A DNA stretch of 64,000 bases from Desulfovibrio sp. GTDB taxonomy: Bacteria; Desulfobacterota; Desulfovibrionia; Desulfovibrionales; Desulfovibrionaceae. Numbering within the stretch: the first letter of the stretch is position 1; each line of letters begins with the position of its first letter. Location: assembly GCA_031271265.1 (NCBI GenBank), contig JAISWB010000096.1:39621-103620 (forward strand), written 5' to 3'. The notes beneath the pieces were generated by a model, which saw only the letters and a list, made by a program, of their open reading frames with translations, was not told the DNA's origin and did not search any database. Made by a program: the position numbers and the translations under genes. This document shows positions 26,290 to 35,900 of this stretch, one piece after another.

Positions 26290-27306
26290 ATGCGGCAACG
26301 CCGTCCCGCGGGGGGACTCATCGGCCTGTCTCGCTCCCGGCGGTTTCCCGGGGGCCGGCTTCCCTCCCACCTGCGCCCCTCCCGCTTGCTTCCCTCCCAC
26401 CTGCGCCCCTCTCGCTTGCTTCCCTCCCGCCTGCGCCCCTCCCGCTTGCTTCCCTACAGCCTGTTTCGCTTCCGGCTGTTTCGCTCCCACCTGCTTCCCG
26501 GCGGTCGGATTTTCCTCTGTTTGTTTATCCTCGGCCTGCTCTCCGCCGCCTTGCGCCCGCTTCCTCTTGCCGCCGCCGAAGCGACATACACCAATTCCCT
26601 CGGTATGGAATTCGTCTTGATCCCGGCAGGATCCTTCATGATGGGTTCGGAAGCGCGGGACAGTGAGAAGCCGCGCCGCCGCGTGAGCATCGGCAAAGCC
26701 TTTTACCTGGGCAAGCACGAGGTAACGCAGGCGCAGTGGGCGACACTCATGGAGGAGAATCCCAGTTGGTTCAGGGGAGCCGAACTCCCTGTGGAGCAGG
26801 TCTTCTGGGACCGGGCGCAGGAGTTCATCAACCGCCTGAACCGCAGGGAAGGGCACACGCGTTATCGTCTGCCGACGGAAGCGGAGTGGGAATATGCGGC
26901 ACGGGCAGGCCGCGATGACGCGGGCCTTGGGGATGCCGGATCTGTTGCGGAGGTTGCGGGCGTCTTGGGGCGGGTTGCCTGGTACGACAGAAATTCCGGC
27001 AACAGCACGCATCCCGTGGGACAAAAGGAGCCCAATGCCTTGGGACTCTACGACATGCTCGGGAACGTAAACGAATGGGTGCTGGACCGGTTTGCCGCCG
27101 ACTATTACGCGCACGGGCCGGGGCAGGACCCGCCGGGACCGGAAAGCGGGACGCTCCGGGTGCGCAGAGGCGGCAGTTGGAGCGACGAGGCCGCGAACTG
27201 TCGCGTTGCGGCGCGCGCTTTCGATGCGCCGACCGAGAGCCTCTGCGGACCGCCGGGCTGCCGGCTCGGTGATTTGGGGTTCAGGGTGCTGCTCATGCCG
27301 GAGTAG
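26290..27306 (+). CDS. Exported formylglycine-generating-enzyme-fold (SUMF1/FGE-sulfatase) protein
   Basis: A 338-residue protein. Residues 97-337 form the FGE-type domain: NSLGMEFVLIPAGSFMMGS, KHEVTQAQWATLM, YRLPTEAEWEYAARAGR, LYDMLGNVNEWVLDRF, RGGSWSDEAANCRVAAR and LGFRVLLMPE. The N-terminus is odd: about 70 Arg/Pro/Leu-rich residues built from a 30-bp tandem repeat precede the hydrophobic export segment IFLCLFILGLLSAAL. ATG 26290 has GGAGG nine bases upstream and no alternative start lies nearer the hydrophobic core. The paired catalytic cysteines of true FGEs are not evident, so sulfatase activation is not claimed. It follows cysK by four bases. Confidence 0.78.
   Translation: MRQRRPAGGLIGLSRSRRFPGGRLPSHLRPSRLLPSHLRPSRLLPSRLRPSRLLPYSLFRFRLFRSHLLPGGRIFLCLFILGLLSAALRPLPLAAAEATYTNSLGMEFVLIPAGSFMMGSEARDSEKPRRRVSIGKAFYLGKHEVTQAQWATLMEENPSWFRGAELPVEQVFWDRAQEFINRLNRREGHTRYRLPTEAEWEYAARAGRDDAGLGDAGSVAEVAGVLGRVAWYDRNSGNSTHPVGQKEPNALGLYDMLGNVNEWVLDRFAADYYAHGPGQDPPGPESGTLRVRRGGSWSDEAANCRVAARAFDAPTESLCGPPGCRLGDLGFRVLLMPE
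26359..26478. repeat. 30-bp in-frame minisatellite, about four units
   Basis: The unit CTTCCCTCCCACCTGCGCCC-CTCCCGCTTG occurs at 26359, 26389 and 26419 with one or two changes, and a decayed fourth unit starts at 26449. It encodes the 10-residue repeat LPSHLRPSRL inside the FGE-like gene. Confidence 0.85.
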
Positions 27307-27500
27307 GGTGCCGCCGATGCCGGAAAGAGGAAACATCCGCGAAGCGTACTCCATTCCAACCCACACGATATCCGCGCCGCGCTCCGTTCTCGGGCGCCGC
27401 TTGCGCCCGCACTGAAAGTGCAGAAAGATCTGGTCGGCGGCTTGACAAGGGCCCACATAAGAACTCTACGAGGAAGGATGCGGGCGCCGGTGCCGCTTCT

Positions 27501-29462
27501 TCACGTGCCGGTCGATGCGGCGGCGATGGCCGCTTCCGAGGCGGCGAGACGTTCCAGCAGCGTTTCCGCCCGCTGTTGCAGGACATGGAATTCCTTCAGC
27601 AGTTCGGTATTCCGGGCGGCATCGGCGTAAACTTCCGGCAGCGCGAGCAGGCGTTCCGTTTCGCCCTGCCGGGCCAGGGCGTCCTCAAGCTCGCGTTCCA
27701 GCCGCGCATGCGTATCCCGCAACGGTTTCAGGGTCAGCGCCTGCTTTTTGCGCGCTTCGGCGGCTTCGCGTTTGCGCCGCTTCAGTTCCTCGCGGCCCAG
27801 ACCGCTCAGGCGGGAGCTTTCCGTGCGCCGCACGGCCGCCGTGCGTGCGCTTTCCTCCCCCGCGGCCTCGCGGCGGAAGGCCGCGTACTCCTCCCAGCCG
27901 CCGTCGAAAACGGTAAAGCCCTGCGGAGTAAACGCCCAGATCCCGTCTGCCGCCTCGCTCAGCAGATGCCGGTCATGGGCCACCATGAGCAGGGTGCCGG
28001 AAAAGAGGGACAATGCCTCGATCAACGCCTCGCGGCTTTCCAGGTCCAAATGGTTGGTCGGTTCGTCGAGGATGAGAAAATCGGCGCGGGTCAGGAACAG
28101 ATTCGCCAGAGAAAGACGGCTTTTTTCACCCCCCGAAAGACTGCCCACGCTGCGCTCGAAATAGTCCCGCCCCAGCATGAACAGGCCGAGGACGCTCATC
28201 AGTTCCTCTTCCGTAGTGCGCGGGTCCGAGAGCCGGCGCAGTTCTCCCTGCACCGTGCCCGCAGGGTCCATGGACTCGAGACGATGCTGGGAAAAATACC
28301 CGGCCTTGACGTTTTTCCCCATGACGATGCTGCCGCTTTCATACGGCAGAGCCCCGGTGATCAGCCGGAGCAACGTGGATTTGCCGCAGCCGTTTGGGCC
28401 GGCCAGAGCGATCTTTCTCCCCCGGTACAGGGTGAAGGACAGGGAATCCCAGAGACGTATGCCGTCGGGAAAGACGAAACGCAGATCCTCAACGGCGAGG
28501 ACAACGCGGTCCGTACGCTGCGGTTCCGGCCAGCGGAAGCGCAGTTCCCGGCGGCGCGGTTCCGGGCGCAGTCCTTCCAGTTCCTTTTCCAGTTTTTTTG
28601 CCGCTTTCTGCCGGGAAGCCGCCTGTCGGGCCTTGCTCGCCTTGGCCCGAAAACGGCGCACGAAATCCATCTTACGTTCCAACTCGGCCCGCACCCCGGC
28701 CTCTTCGCGTTTGCGGCGCTCTTCCTGTTCCTCCTGCATGCTCAGAAAGTCGCTGAATACGCCCTTGCGGAAGATCGCCCTGCCGTCGCCCGGCAGATAG
28801 AGCAGGTGCGTGCCCACGCGGTCCATAAACACTCTGTCGTGGGCCACGAAAACCAGTATGCCCTCGAACTTGAGGAGGAAGCTTTCCAGCCGTTCGACGG
28901 ACTCAAGGTCCAGATGGTTGGTGGGTTCGTCAAGCAGCAGGATGTCCGACCCGGCCGCCAGGGCACGCGCCGGTTTCGCCCGCTCGCGCATGCCGCCGGA
29001 GAGGGCGCGCAGGGGCAAGTCGCAATGGCCGGGAGAAAAACCCAGGCAGGAGAGCACGGCATCGGCCTTGTGTTCCGGGCTGAAGCCGCACTTCAGTTCC
29101 ATCTCGTGCCGGCGTTCGGAAAGACGGGCCAGGGCGGTCTCGTCTCCGAGGGAGCGTTCCCAGTCGGCCCAAAAATCGTTCCAGTCCGGCAGGGCTTCGA
29201 GAACGAAGGAACGCAGGGGACGGGACAGAGCGCGCTCGTCAAGTTCCTGCTCCACACAGCCGATCCCGGCTCCCCGCGCCGCGCTCGCACTACCCGCGTC
29301 GGGCTCTTCACGCCCGGCGAGCATGCGCAGCAACGTGGATTTGCCGCCTCCGTTGGGACCGCAGACGCACAGCCGCATCCCGGCCTGTATTTCCAGGGAG
29401 AAGTCCTCCAGAATGACGCGGTCGCCGTAGCTTTTGGAAAGATTTCTGATGCTCAGGTGCAT
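27501..29462 (-). CDS. ABC-F family ATPase (Uup/EttA-like), two nucleotide-binding domains
   Basis: A 653-residue soluble protein with two ABC cassettes and no membrane helices: Walker A GPNGGGKST (near 37) and GPNGCGKST (near 350), Walker B DILLLDEPTNHLDLE and DFLILDEPTNHLDLE, and a central charged linker (EEQEERRKREEAGVRAELER). A C-terminal coiled coil (RDTHARLERELEDALARQGE) resembles Uup. ABC-F proteins act on ribosomes or translation complexes. The first signature reads LSGGMRERAKPARAL, with Pro where Leu is usual. The gene begins 13 bases after the MerR-like gene. Confidence 0.88.
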   Translation of the reverse strand: MHLSIRNLSKSYGDRVILEDFSLEIQAGMRLCVCGPNGGGKSTLLRMLAGREEPDAGSASAARGAGIGCVEQELDERALSRPLRSFVLEALPDWNDFWADWERSLGDETALARLSERRHEMELKCGFSPEHKADAVLSCLGFSPGHCDLPLRALSGGMRERAKPARALAAGSDILLLDEPTNHLDLESVERLESFLLKFEGILVFVAHDRVFMDRVGTHLLYLPGDGRAIFRKGVFSDFLSMQEEQEERRKREEAGVRAELERKMDFVRRFRAKASKARQAASRQKAAKKLEKELEGLRPEPRRRELRFRWPEPQRTDRVVLAVEDLRFVFPDGIRLWDSLSFTLYRGRKIALAGPNGCGKSTLLRLITGALPYESGSIVMGKNVKAGYFSQHRLESMDPAGTVQGELRRLSDPRTTEEELMSVLGLFMLGRDYFERSVGSLSGGEKSRLSLANLFLTRADFLILDEPTNHLDLESREALIEALSLFSGTLLMVAHDRHLLSEAADGIWAFTPQGFTVFDGGWEEYAAFRREAAGEESARTAAVRRTESSRLSGLGREELKRRKREAAEARKKQALTLKPLRDTHARLERELEDALARQGETERLLALPEVYADAARNTELLKEFHVLQQRAETLLERLAASEAAIAAASTGT

Positions 29463-29475
29463 GGGATACGCGGGA

Positions 29476-30690
29476 TCAGGTCCCCACCGTGTCTATGATC
29501 GCGCAGATTTCCGCCGGATGCCGGTCCTCGCCGTTTTCCTCAAGGCGCAGAACGACGGCAGCCGCGCTGCCTTCCCGCAATGACCGTTCCGCCAGCAAAA
29601 TGTTGATGCGGCGTCCCTCATGTTCCTGTTCCATGCGCAGCATCCAGGCGTCCTCCCGTTCTTCCCACAGGAACCTGAAATGGCGGGGCGGGGTGAACGT
29701 GAACACAAACAGGGCCTTGAGGTCATTCAAGGAAAAACGCCCGCGCCGCTTTCCCCCCGCCCCGATATACCCGCCGTTCCCGACCGCGGCCATCAACGGC
29801 AGGGCGAGGAAACGGCGCGGGGGTTCAACCTGGCCGCGCTCCGGCATGGGGGCGGTTACGGCGTCCGACGCGGCGAGTTCCGGCGCGTCTTGCCTGCGCA
29901 GAGGAAAAATGCGGCATACGTGCCCCGCCGGCTCCTCCGCACGCGCTTCGGGGTCGTGTTCCGCGCGGCTTTCCCCGCGCCCCTTCGGTTCAATCCCGGA
30001 CGCATCCCGCGCATCGGTAAAACCGTACTCTTCGCTGTCCGTGCCGTGCCGTCCCGAAGCATGCGCGGGAGCATACACGGAAGCATCGTCCATCCACGGG
30101 GGACCGTATTCTCCGTTGCCGCCTGTATGCCGTTCCGTGTCGGATGCGGACGCATTCCGCGCATCCGTACTGCCGTATTCTCCGCCGATTTTGTCTGGCT
30201 GCCTGTAAGCAAGCCCGGCCGCATCGTTATGCCCGGTACCTTGAAAAGGCGTTGGAGCAAGGGGAACTGCAGGCGGAGCCTGGAGCAGGGCGGCCAGGTA
30301 CTCCAGGCGTTTGATGATTTCCTTCTGGCCCAGGAAAATATCGACCATGCTCCGGGCCAGACCCGCGAGCAGGGTGTTCGGGTCGGGCCGGAGCGTTTCG
30401 TCTTCCGCAGGGGCAGGCTGTTGTTCGTCGGCATCGGCTTGGGGGGGAGCGATCCAGTCGAATTCTCCGGCCAGACGCGCGTGGGTTTCGGCAACGCTCA
30501 GGCCGTGTTCAAAAAGGTCTCGGATGCGCCGCGCGACGCGCAGGGCATCTTCGCCGAAGCGGATGGGTTTGCCGTAGCCGGCAACGGGGATGCAGCCCGG
30601 AAACTTGCGGCGATAACTTTTGACCGTGGTTTCCGATACACCCAGCAGGCGGGACAAATCCTTATGGGTATATTCTTTGCCGCCGCTCAT
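29476..30690 (-). CDS. MerR-like DNA-binding protein with low-complexity middle region
   Basis: A 404-residue protein. The first 75 residues form a MerR-type winged helix (YTHKDLSRLLGVSETTVKSY, then FGEDALRVARRIRDLFEHGL). Residues 150-260 are low complexity with three imperfect repeats beginning EYGSTDARNAS, EYGPPWMDDAS and EYGFTDARDAS. The C-terminal 120 residues (RFLALPLMAAVGNGGYIGAG onward) look folded but match no family I recognise. ATG 30690 overlaps the stop of the M23 peptidase gene (ATGA). The target is unknown; an internal effector role of the C-terminal domain is only inference. Confidence 0.7.
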   Translation of the reverse strand: MSGGKEYTHKDLSRLLGVSETTVKSYRRKFPGCIPVAGYGKPIRFGEDALRVARRIRDLFEHGLSVAETHARLAGEFDWIAPPQADADEQQPAPAEDETLRPDPNTLLAGLARSMVDIFLGQKEIIKRLEYLAALLQAPPAVPLAPTPFQGTGHNDAAGLAYRQPDKIGGEYGSTDARNASASDTERHTGGNGEYGPPWMDDASVYAPAHASGRHGTDSEEYGFTDARDASGIEPKGRGESRAEHDPEARAEEPAGHVCRIFPLRRQDAPELAASDAVTAPMPERGQVEPPRRFLALPLMAAVGNGGYIGAGGKRRGRFSLNDLKALFVFTFTPPRHFRFLWEEREDAWMLRMEQEHEGRRINILLAERSLREGSAAAVVLRLEENGEDRHPAEICAIIDTVGT

Positions 30691-32102
30691 TGCGCCGTCC
30701 CGTCCTGTCCCTGCGCCGATGCGTATTCGTCAAGGGAAACATCACCGTTCAACAGGGCGCGCATGCGGTCACGCTCAACCCCGAACGCCGTCAGCTTTGC
30801 CTTTGGTACCGCCTCGTCGCGTGGTGAGAGCACCTTTTCCGGATTGAGGAAGCGGCCGTTCTTTTTCATGCGGAAATCAAGATGCGGTCCGGTGGCGTAT
30901 CCCGTGCTGCCGACGAAGCCGATGACCTCACCCTGGCGCACGCGGCCGCCCTGCTTCAGGGAACGGGCAAAGCCGCTCAGATGCATGTACATGGATTCAT
31001 AGCCTCCGGCATGCTTGAGTACGACATAGTTACCCGCGCCGCGTCCGAAGCCGCGAAAGGTCACCACTCCGCCGCCTATGGCCTTGACCGGGGTTCCGGT
31101 CGGCGCCGCGTAATCCACGGCCGGATGCGCCCGCACGATGTCCAGAATGGGATGCAGGCGCGCCGAACTGAAGCGCGAGCTGATGCGCGTGAAGGCCAGC
31201 GGCGCCTTCAAAAAAGCCCGCTTCAGGCTCTCGCCGGCGGCTGTGAAAAAGGCGTTGTTGCCGAAGCTGTCCTTGAAGCGGAACGCTTCGAACTTCTTGT
31301 TCCTGTTGATGAATTCAGCAACGGGAATGGCCCCGTAGCCCTTGAATTCACCGTCGCGGTAGCGTTTTTCCACCAGCAGGCGGAAGGAGTCGCCGGGTTG
31401 CAGGTCGCGTATGAAGTTGATTTCCCAAGCGAAAATGTCGGCAAGGCGCACGGCCAGAGCCGGACTTTCCCCGAGAAGGAGCATGCTCTCAAAGAGGCTG
31501 GATTCTATGCTGCTTTCCACCCGCACAAGCCGGATGTCGTATTCGATTTTTTCCAGGGACGCCTTCCATCGGATGGCGCTGCCCTCAATCTCGCGCACGA
31601 TGACCAGGCGGTTGTTGTCGTCGGCTTCGTATTCAAAGCGCGTCAAGTCGCCCTGATCCAAGGTCACGGCATAGGGCCGGCCCGCCCGGATGCGGGACAG
31701 GGGCCAGACGCTTTTGGCCGCTTCCACCACGGCGTTGGTCGCCGCCGGGGAGAGCCACTGCTGCAGCAGGGCGCCCGCAGTGTCTCCGGGGGCAATTTCA
31801 CCCCGGATCAGATTGGGACTTTCCTCTTCGTCTTCCCCGGCGGTATCTTCAGTTCCCGGCTGAAAATAGGCTTCGGGAAGCTCGGCCTGCGCACTTTCTT
31901 CCTGCGTCGCCGGCACAGCGGCAACGGGCGCTTCCTCCTGTCTGGCGGGCTCCCGTCCGACGATTTCCATAAAAAAAACAATGACGATCAGAATCAACCC
32001 GGCAGCGGCGATCAGATAGGATGCGCCGACGGTTCCGCGCCCGGCAAAACGTGCGGGCGGTCTGAATCTCGACCGCTTGTCGCTGTTTTTCGCGCTCTTC
32101 AC
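30687..32102 (-). CDS. Membrane-anchored M23 peptidoglycan endopeptidase (MepM-like)
   Basis: A 471-residue protein with one N-terminal membrane segment (ASYLIAAAGLILIVIVFFME), an acidic linker, an OapA/LysM-like middle region (RGEIAPGDTAGALLQQWLSP) and a C-terminal LytM domain. Zinc site motif HxxxD is HPAVDYAAPTG. The usual HLH motif reads GPHLDFRM, so one expected zinc-ligand His is Asp. The start codon is GTG 32102. The protein probably cleaves stem-peptide cross-links during wall growth if the variant site is active. It lies in a minus-strand operon after the Hpt gene. Confidence 0.85.
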   Translation of the reverse strand: MKSAKNSDKRSRFRPPARFAGRGTVGASYLIAAAGLILIVIVFFMEIVGREPARQEEAPVAAVPATQEESAQAELPEAYFQPGTEDTAGEDEEESPNLIRGEIAPGDTAGALLQQWLSPAATNAVVEAAKSVWPLSRIRAGRPYAVTLDQGDLTRFEYEADDNNRLVIVREIEGSAIRWKASLEKIEYDIRLVRVESSIESSLFESMLLLGESPALAVRLADIFAWEINFIRDLQPGDSFRLLVEKRYRDGEFKGYGAIPVAEFINRNKKFEAFRFKDSFGNNAFFTAAGESLKRAFLKAPLAFTRISSRFSSARLHPILDIVRAHPAVDYAAPTGTPVKAIGGGVVTFRGFGRGAGNYVVLKHAGGYESMYMHLSGFARSLKQGGRVRQGEVIGFVGSTGYATGPHLDFRMKKNGRFLNPEKVLSPRDEAVPKAKLTAFGVERDRMRALLNGDVSLDEYASAQGQDGTAQ

Positions 32103-32261
32103 GGCACCCGACGGCGAGGTTTAGCCTTCTGCGGGACCTGCCGGTCCGCGCCGGGCAGGGGATCACGCTGCGGTCGATTCCGCGGCGCACGCCGCGGCGG
32201 GGCCGCCCGGTCCGCTCCGGACGGAATCCCGATGCGCCGCGCGCAGGGCGTGCGCCCGACG

Positions 32262-32618
32262 TCAATCTTCAATATCCGCGACAACGGCGACATAGGCATC
32301 GAGGGCGCTTTCCAAAGCGCCGAGGTGCATGACGGAGCCCGTCATATCCTCTTCTTTGGCGGCCTGTTCCAGTTGTTGCGCGGCGGCATAGACATCGGTG
32401 ATGGAGAGATTGGCGGACGAGCCTTTTATGGAATGGGCCTGTTCGCGCAAGGAGTTGAGGTCGCCGGACATGACGGCCGCGTTCATTTTTTCCTTGATGC
32501 CGGGGGCATCGGCCGCCACTTTGCGCAGCAGCTTGAGGTACAGTTTTTTGTTGCGGGCAACGCGGGCAAGCCCGTCCACGACATTAATGCCCGGAAGATT
32601 GGAAGAAAGATCGGACAC
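32262..32618 (-). CDS. Hpt (histidine phosphotransfer) domain protein
   Basis: A 118-residue single-domain four-helix phosphotransfer protein. The phospho-acceptor lies in REQAHSIKGSSANLS, the classic Hpt H-x-x-K-G-S-S motif. GTG 32618 has AGGAG eight bases upstream. It may relay phosphate between a hybrid kinase and a response regulator elsewhere. A perfect TTGACA box lies about 130 bases upstream, and it appears to head the Hpt-M23-MerR-ABC-F transcription unit. Confidence 0.85.
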   Translation of the reverse strand: MSDLSSNLPGINVVDGLARVARNKKLYLKLLRKVAADAPGIKEKMNAAVMSGDLNSLREQAHSIKGSSANLSITDVYAAAQQLEQAAKEEDMTGSVMHLGALESALDAYVAVVADIED

Positions 32619-32725
32619 GTTGTTGACTCCTGGTCACTTGTCGTTTTCGGCCGGTCGGGCGCGAGGCCGGCGTTTTTACCGGTACCGTCGCCGCATCGGC
32701 GCTGCGGCATCTGACAGCACGCAGT

Positions 32726-32753
32726 AACCTAACCGTTTTGGCGGATATGTCAA
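32726..32753 (-). promoter_or_regulatory. Candidate sigma-70 promoter for the Hpt-M23-MerR-ABC-F operon
   Basis: On the minus strand TTGACA (32753-32748) is followed after 16 bases by TAGGTT (32731-32726). The -35 box is perfect and the -10 box weak. It points to the Hpt gene about 110 bases downstream. Confidence 0.4.
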
Positions 32754-32914
32754 TCCGCATAATGCCGGAAAGCGGCATCGCGGGCGCGAAAGGCGTGGTC
32801 GGGATCGCCACGGAGCGGCCTGCATGGAGGCAGCAAGGGCGTTTTTTTCGTTGCTTGCCGGGCACGCAGACCCGGCATCTGTCCTTCAACGCATGCAAGG
32901 CTGCGGAAAAGCTG

Positions 32915-35900
32915 CTACAGCACCTTGAGTATCGACCAGTCCTGTTCCACGGCCGTGCGCTCCAGGGCCGCGCCGCCGAGTATGCAGACCCTGCCCTTGT
33001 CCTTCAAGGCTTCCAGGGCAGCGGCAAAGTCCGTAAAATCCTTCCGCGTCGTACTCAGGATTTCCTCGCGCATGCGCCCGCGCCGCTCTTCGTCGTCCCC
33101 GCTCAAGGCGCGGACAAAAGCCGCTCGCCCCTTGGCATCGGGCAGAAGGTAGGCGTCCAGTTCCCCTATGGCCCCGATCACGGCTTTTTCCAGCTCTGCC
33201 CGCGAAGGCGGGTTCTCCGCGAGTTCACGGGCCGCGGCATCGAAGATGTCCAGCGTGGGCAGGATGTTCGGATCCCGGTACGAAACGGCGACCAAGGCCC
33301 CGCTTGCCCGGTCCAGAGCGCAAAGACAACCGTAAGCGCCGCCCTGCACCCGCACCCGATCCCACAGGTAGCCGGCACGCAGATGCTTGAGCACGACCTG
33401 CGCGGACCCGCCGTACACATAGCCCGCGTCAAACAGATTGACTCCCTTGCCCGTATAGTTGACCTGCACGGGCATCAGCAGCGCCTCGCGCTCCGGAAGC
33501 GACTCATCCGGGCCGGAGGTCGGAGCGTTCTCCGGGTTGTTCTCCAAGATATTGTCCGGGTTGTTCTCCGGCGCGTACGATGCGGCCAAACGTCCGGACA
33601 GGTCCGCGGCCTGCTTCTCCAGTTCCGTGCGCTGTCCGGGCAAGGCTGTGATGTTCAACTCTGCAACGCCCCCCCGCAGCACCACCCGGCGCAGGATTTC
33701 CAAGTCGTCAAGCACCGCGGCATCGCCGGCTTCCAAGTCCTTTGCCGCCCGGCGCAGGTAAGGCAGGGCGCTCAGGCCGCAGGTTTCTTCCTCAAGCCTG
33801 CCCGCCGCGCACAGGGACGCACGCAGACGCGAAGCCACGGCCAAGTGCCCGGCAGGGGCCAGATTGTGTTCAAGACGGGCTTTTTCTTCCAGCACCATGC
33901 GCAAAAAGCGCTTCGAGTCCGTAAACACGGTTTCGCACAGGGCTTCGCCCATCAGGTCGAAAAGTTCCGCCGTCTTGTCCGGCGCGGCTTTGCCCTCAAG
34001 GATCAGGCGGCCGTGCGGGGCGCCTTCCGTAAACCGCGTGAAAAAGAGCAGGTCGCCCGCCATGCCGCCGGTTTTGCAGGCCACGCGCATGCCGAACTCG
34101 ACAAAATCGCGCCTGCGCGTGCCCATTTCCACAAGCGCCCGCCCGAACAACGGCAGCAGGGGCAACAGACGCCCCGGCACGGCGGACACGGCAAAGGCCG
34201 CCCCGGCATAGACAATGCCCCCCGTGGGCAGGGGGTGAAAAAACAGTTCCGAAAACACGCCCGTGCGGCTGCTCTTCTCACTTTCCCCGTCCGTCCGCAC
34301 GGGGTGAAGCGGTGATACATTATTACCTGCCGGCGGCAGAGTGAGTATGTCCGTAGGGATAGATGTGTTACGCCGGGGCAGGTCCGCCGGGACCAGGCGT
34401 GGGATGCGCGCCAGGTCTTCCGGGGAATCAGGAGCGGCCTGCGCAGCGCGCAAGGCCGCGGCGCGCGGGGCAACGGCCGCGCGTTCCTCCGCGCTCATGC
34501 CCGCGGTCACGGCAGCGATGCGCGCTTTTTCCTCCTGCTCCAGACGCTCCCCCAAAGCCGGGTCCGGCTTCAGGATCACCGTAACCCGGTGCGGGTTGGA
34601 AAGCAGAAACTTGTCGATAAGTTTCTCAAAATACCCCCGGCTGCCGGATGCCGCCGCTATATGCTCCTTGATCTTGTGCAGCGGTCCTTCAAAGCGCAAG
34701 GGATCCAAGGGATCACCGTCGTGCAGCCAGGTGACGAGAGCGCGCAGCATCACGGAAAGGCCCACGGGGAAACGTCCGGAATTGTTTTCACGCAGGTCGA
34801 ACTCCACGCTGTTCACGGCCGCCTCGACCGCCGCCTCGGGCAAGCCTTGTTCCGCAAGGTCCCGCAGAGTCGAAAGAATCAGATCTTCCACGCGCCCGGC
34901 GGCGGATTGTTCCACACCCTTCAGGCCGACGGAAAACACAGCTTGGCGCAGTTCGTCCTCCAGCCCACCCCCGGCCAGGTCTTCCCCCAGGCCGGATTCG
35001 ATCAGGGCGCGGCGCAGGGGCGAGGCGGGCAGCCCGAGCAGGATGTGCTCCAGCATGCAAAAGGCAAGAGACAACTCTGTATTCGCCGTTTCCGGCCCCA
35101 ACCAGTTCAGGGTGACCATGCCTTTTTCCGCGTCTTCTCCGCCGGCGGACGACACGGCAAAGGGCACGACCGCGCTGCGCGGCGCGTCGAAAGGCGTCTG
35201 CAGGCCGACGGAGGAGTCCGGGGCAAGGAAACCGAAAGGCGCGAGTACGACGGCGATGCGCCGCAGGCGTTCCTCTTCGGGATCGTCGCCCCAGAAAAAG
35301 AAGCGGGCGTTGGACGGATGGTAATGACGTTCGTGGAAGCCGCGGAAGCGCGCATAATCCAGATCGGGGATGTGCGCCGGATCGCCGCCGGATTCCAGGG
35401 CATAGACCGTGTCCGGAAACAGGGAATGCAGGGTGTAACGCTCCAGCACGGAGTCAGGGGAGGAAAAGGCCCCCTTCATTTCATTGTACACCACACCTTT
35501 GAAAATCAGGCCGTCTTCCGCGGGTTCCAGGTGCCTGCCTTCCTGCTCGAAGGTCTGTTCGCTGATTGCGGGAAAAAACACCGCGTCCAGGTAGACGTCC
35601 GTCAGGTTGTAAAAGTCCTGAAGATTGGCGCTCGCCACCGGGTAACAGGTCTTGTCCGGGTAGGTGAAGGCATTGAGAAAAGTGTGCAGGGAACCCTTGA
35701 GCAGTTCCACAAAAGGTTCCTTGACGGGATAGTTCCGCGACCCGCAGAGAACGGAATGTTCAAGGATATGCGCAACGCCGGAGGAATCGAAGGGCGGGGT
35801 GCGGAAGGTCACGCCGAAGACCTTGTTCTCGTCCTTGTTTATAAAGGACAGAAGCGGAGCCTGCGTGGCATCGTGCCGCCAGAGGCGGGCCGTGGAGGAA

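Noticed and set aside
26224-27456. 410-codon minus-strand ORF with GGKQAGGAQ repeats
   Set aside because: It is the antisense reading of the 30-bp minisatellite and FGE-fold gene; the plus strand has export and FGE motifs.
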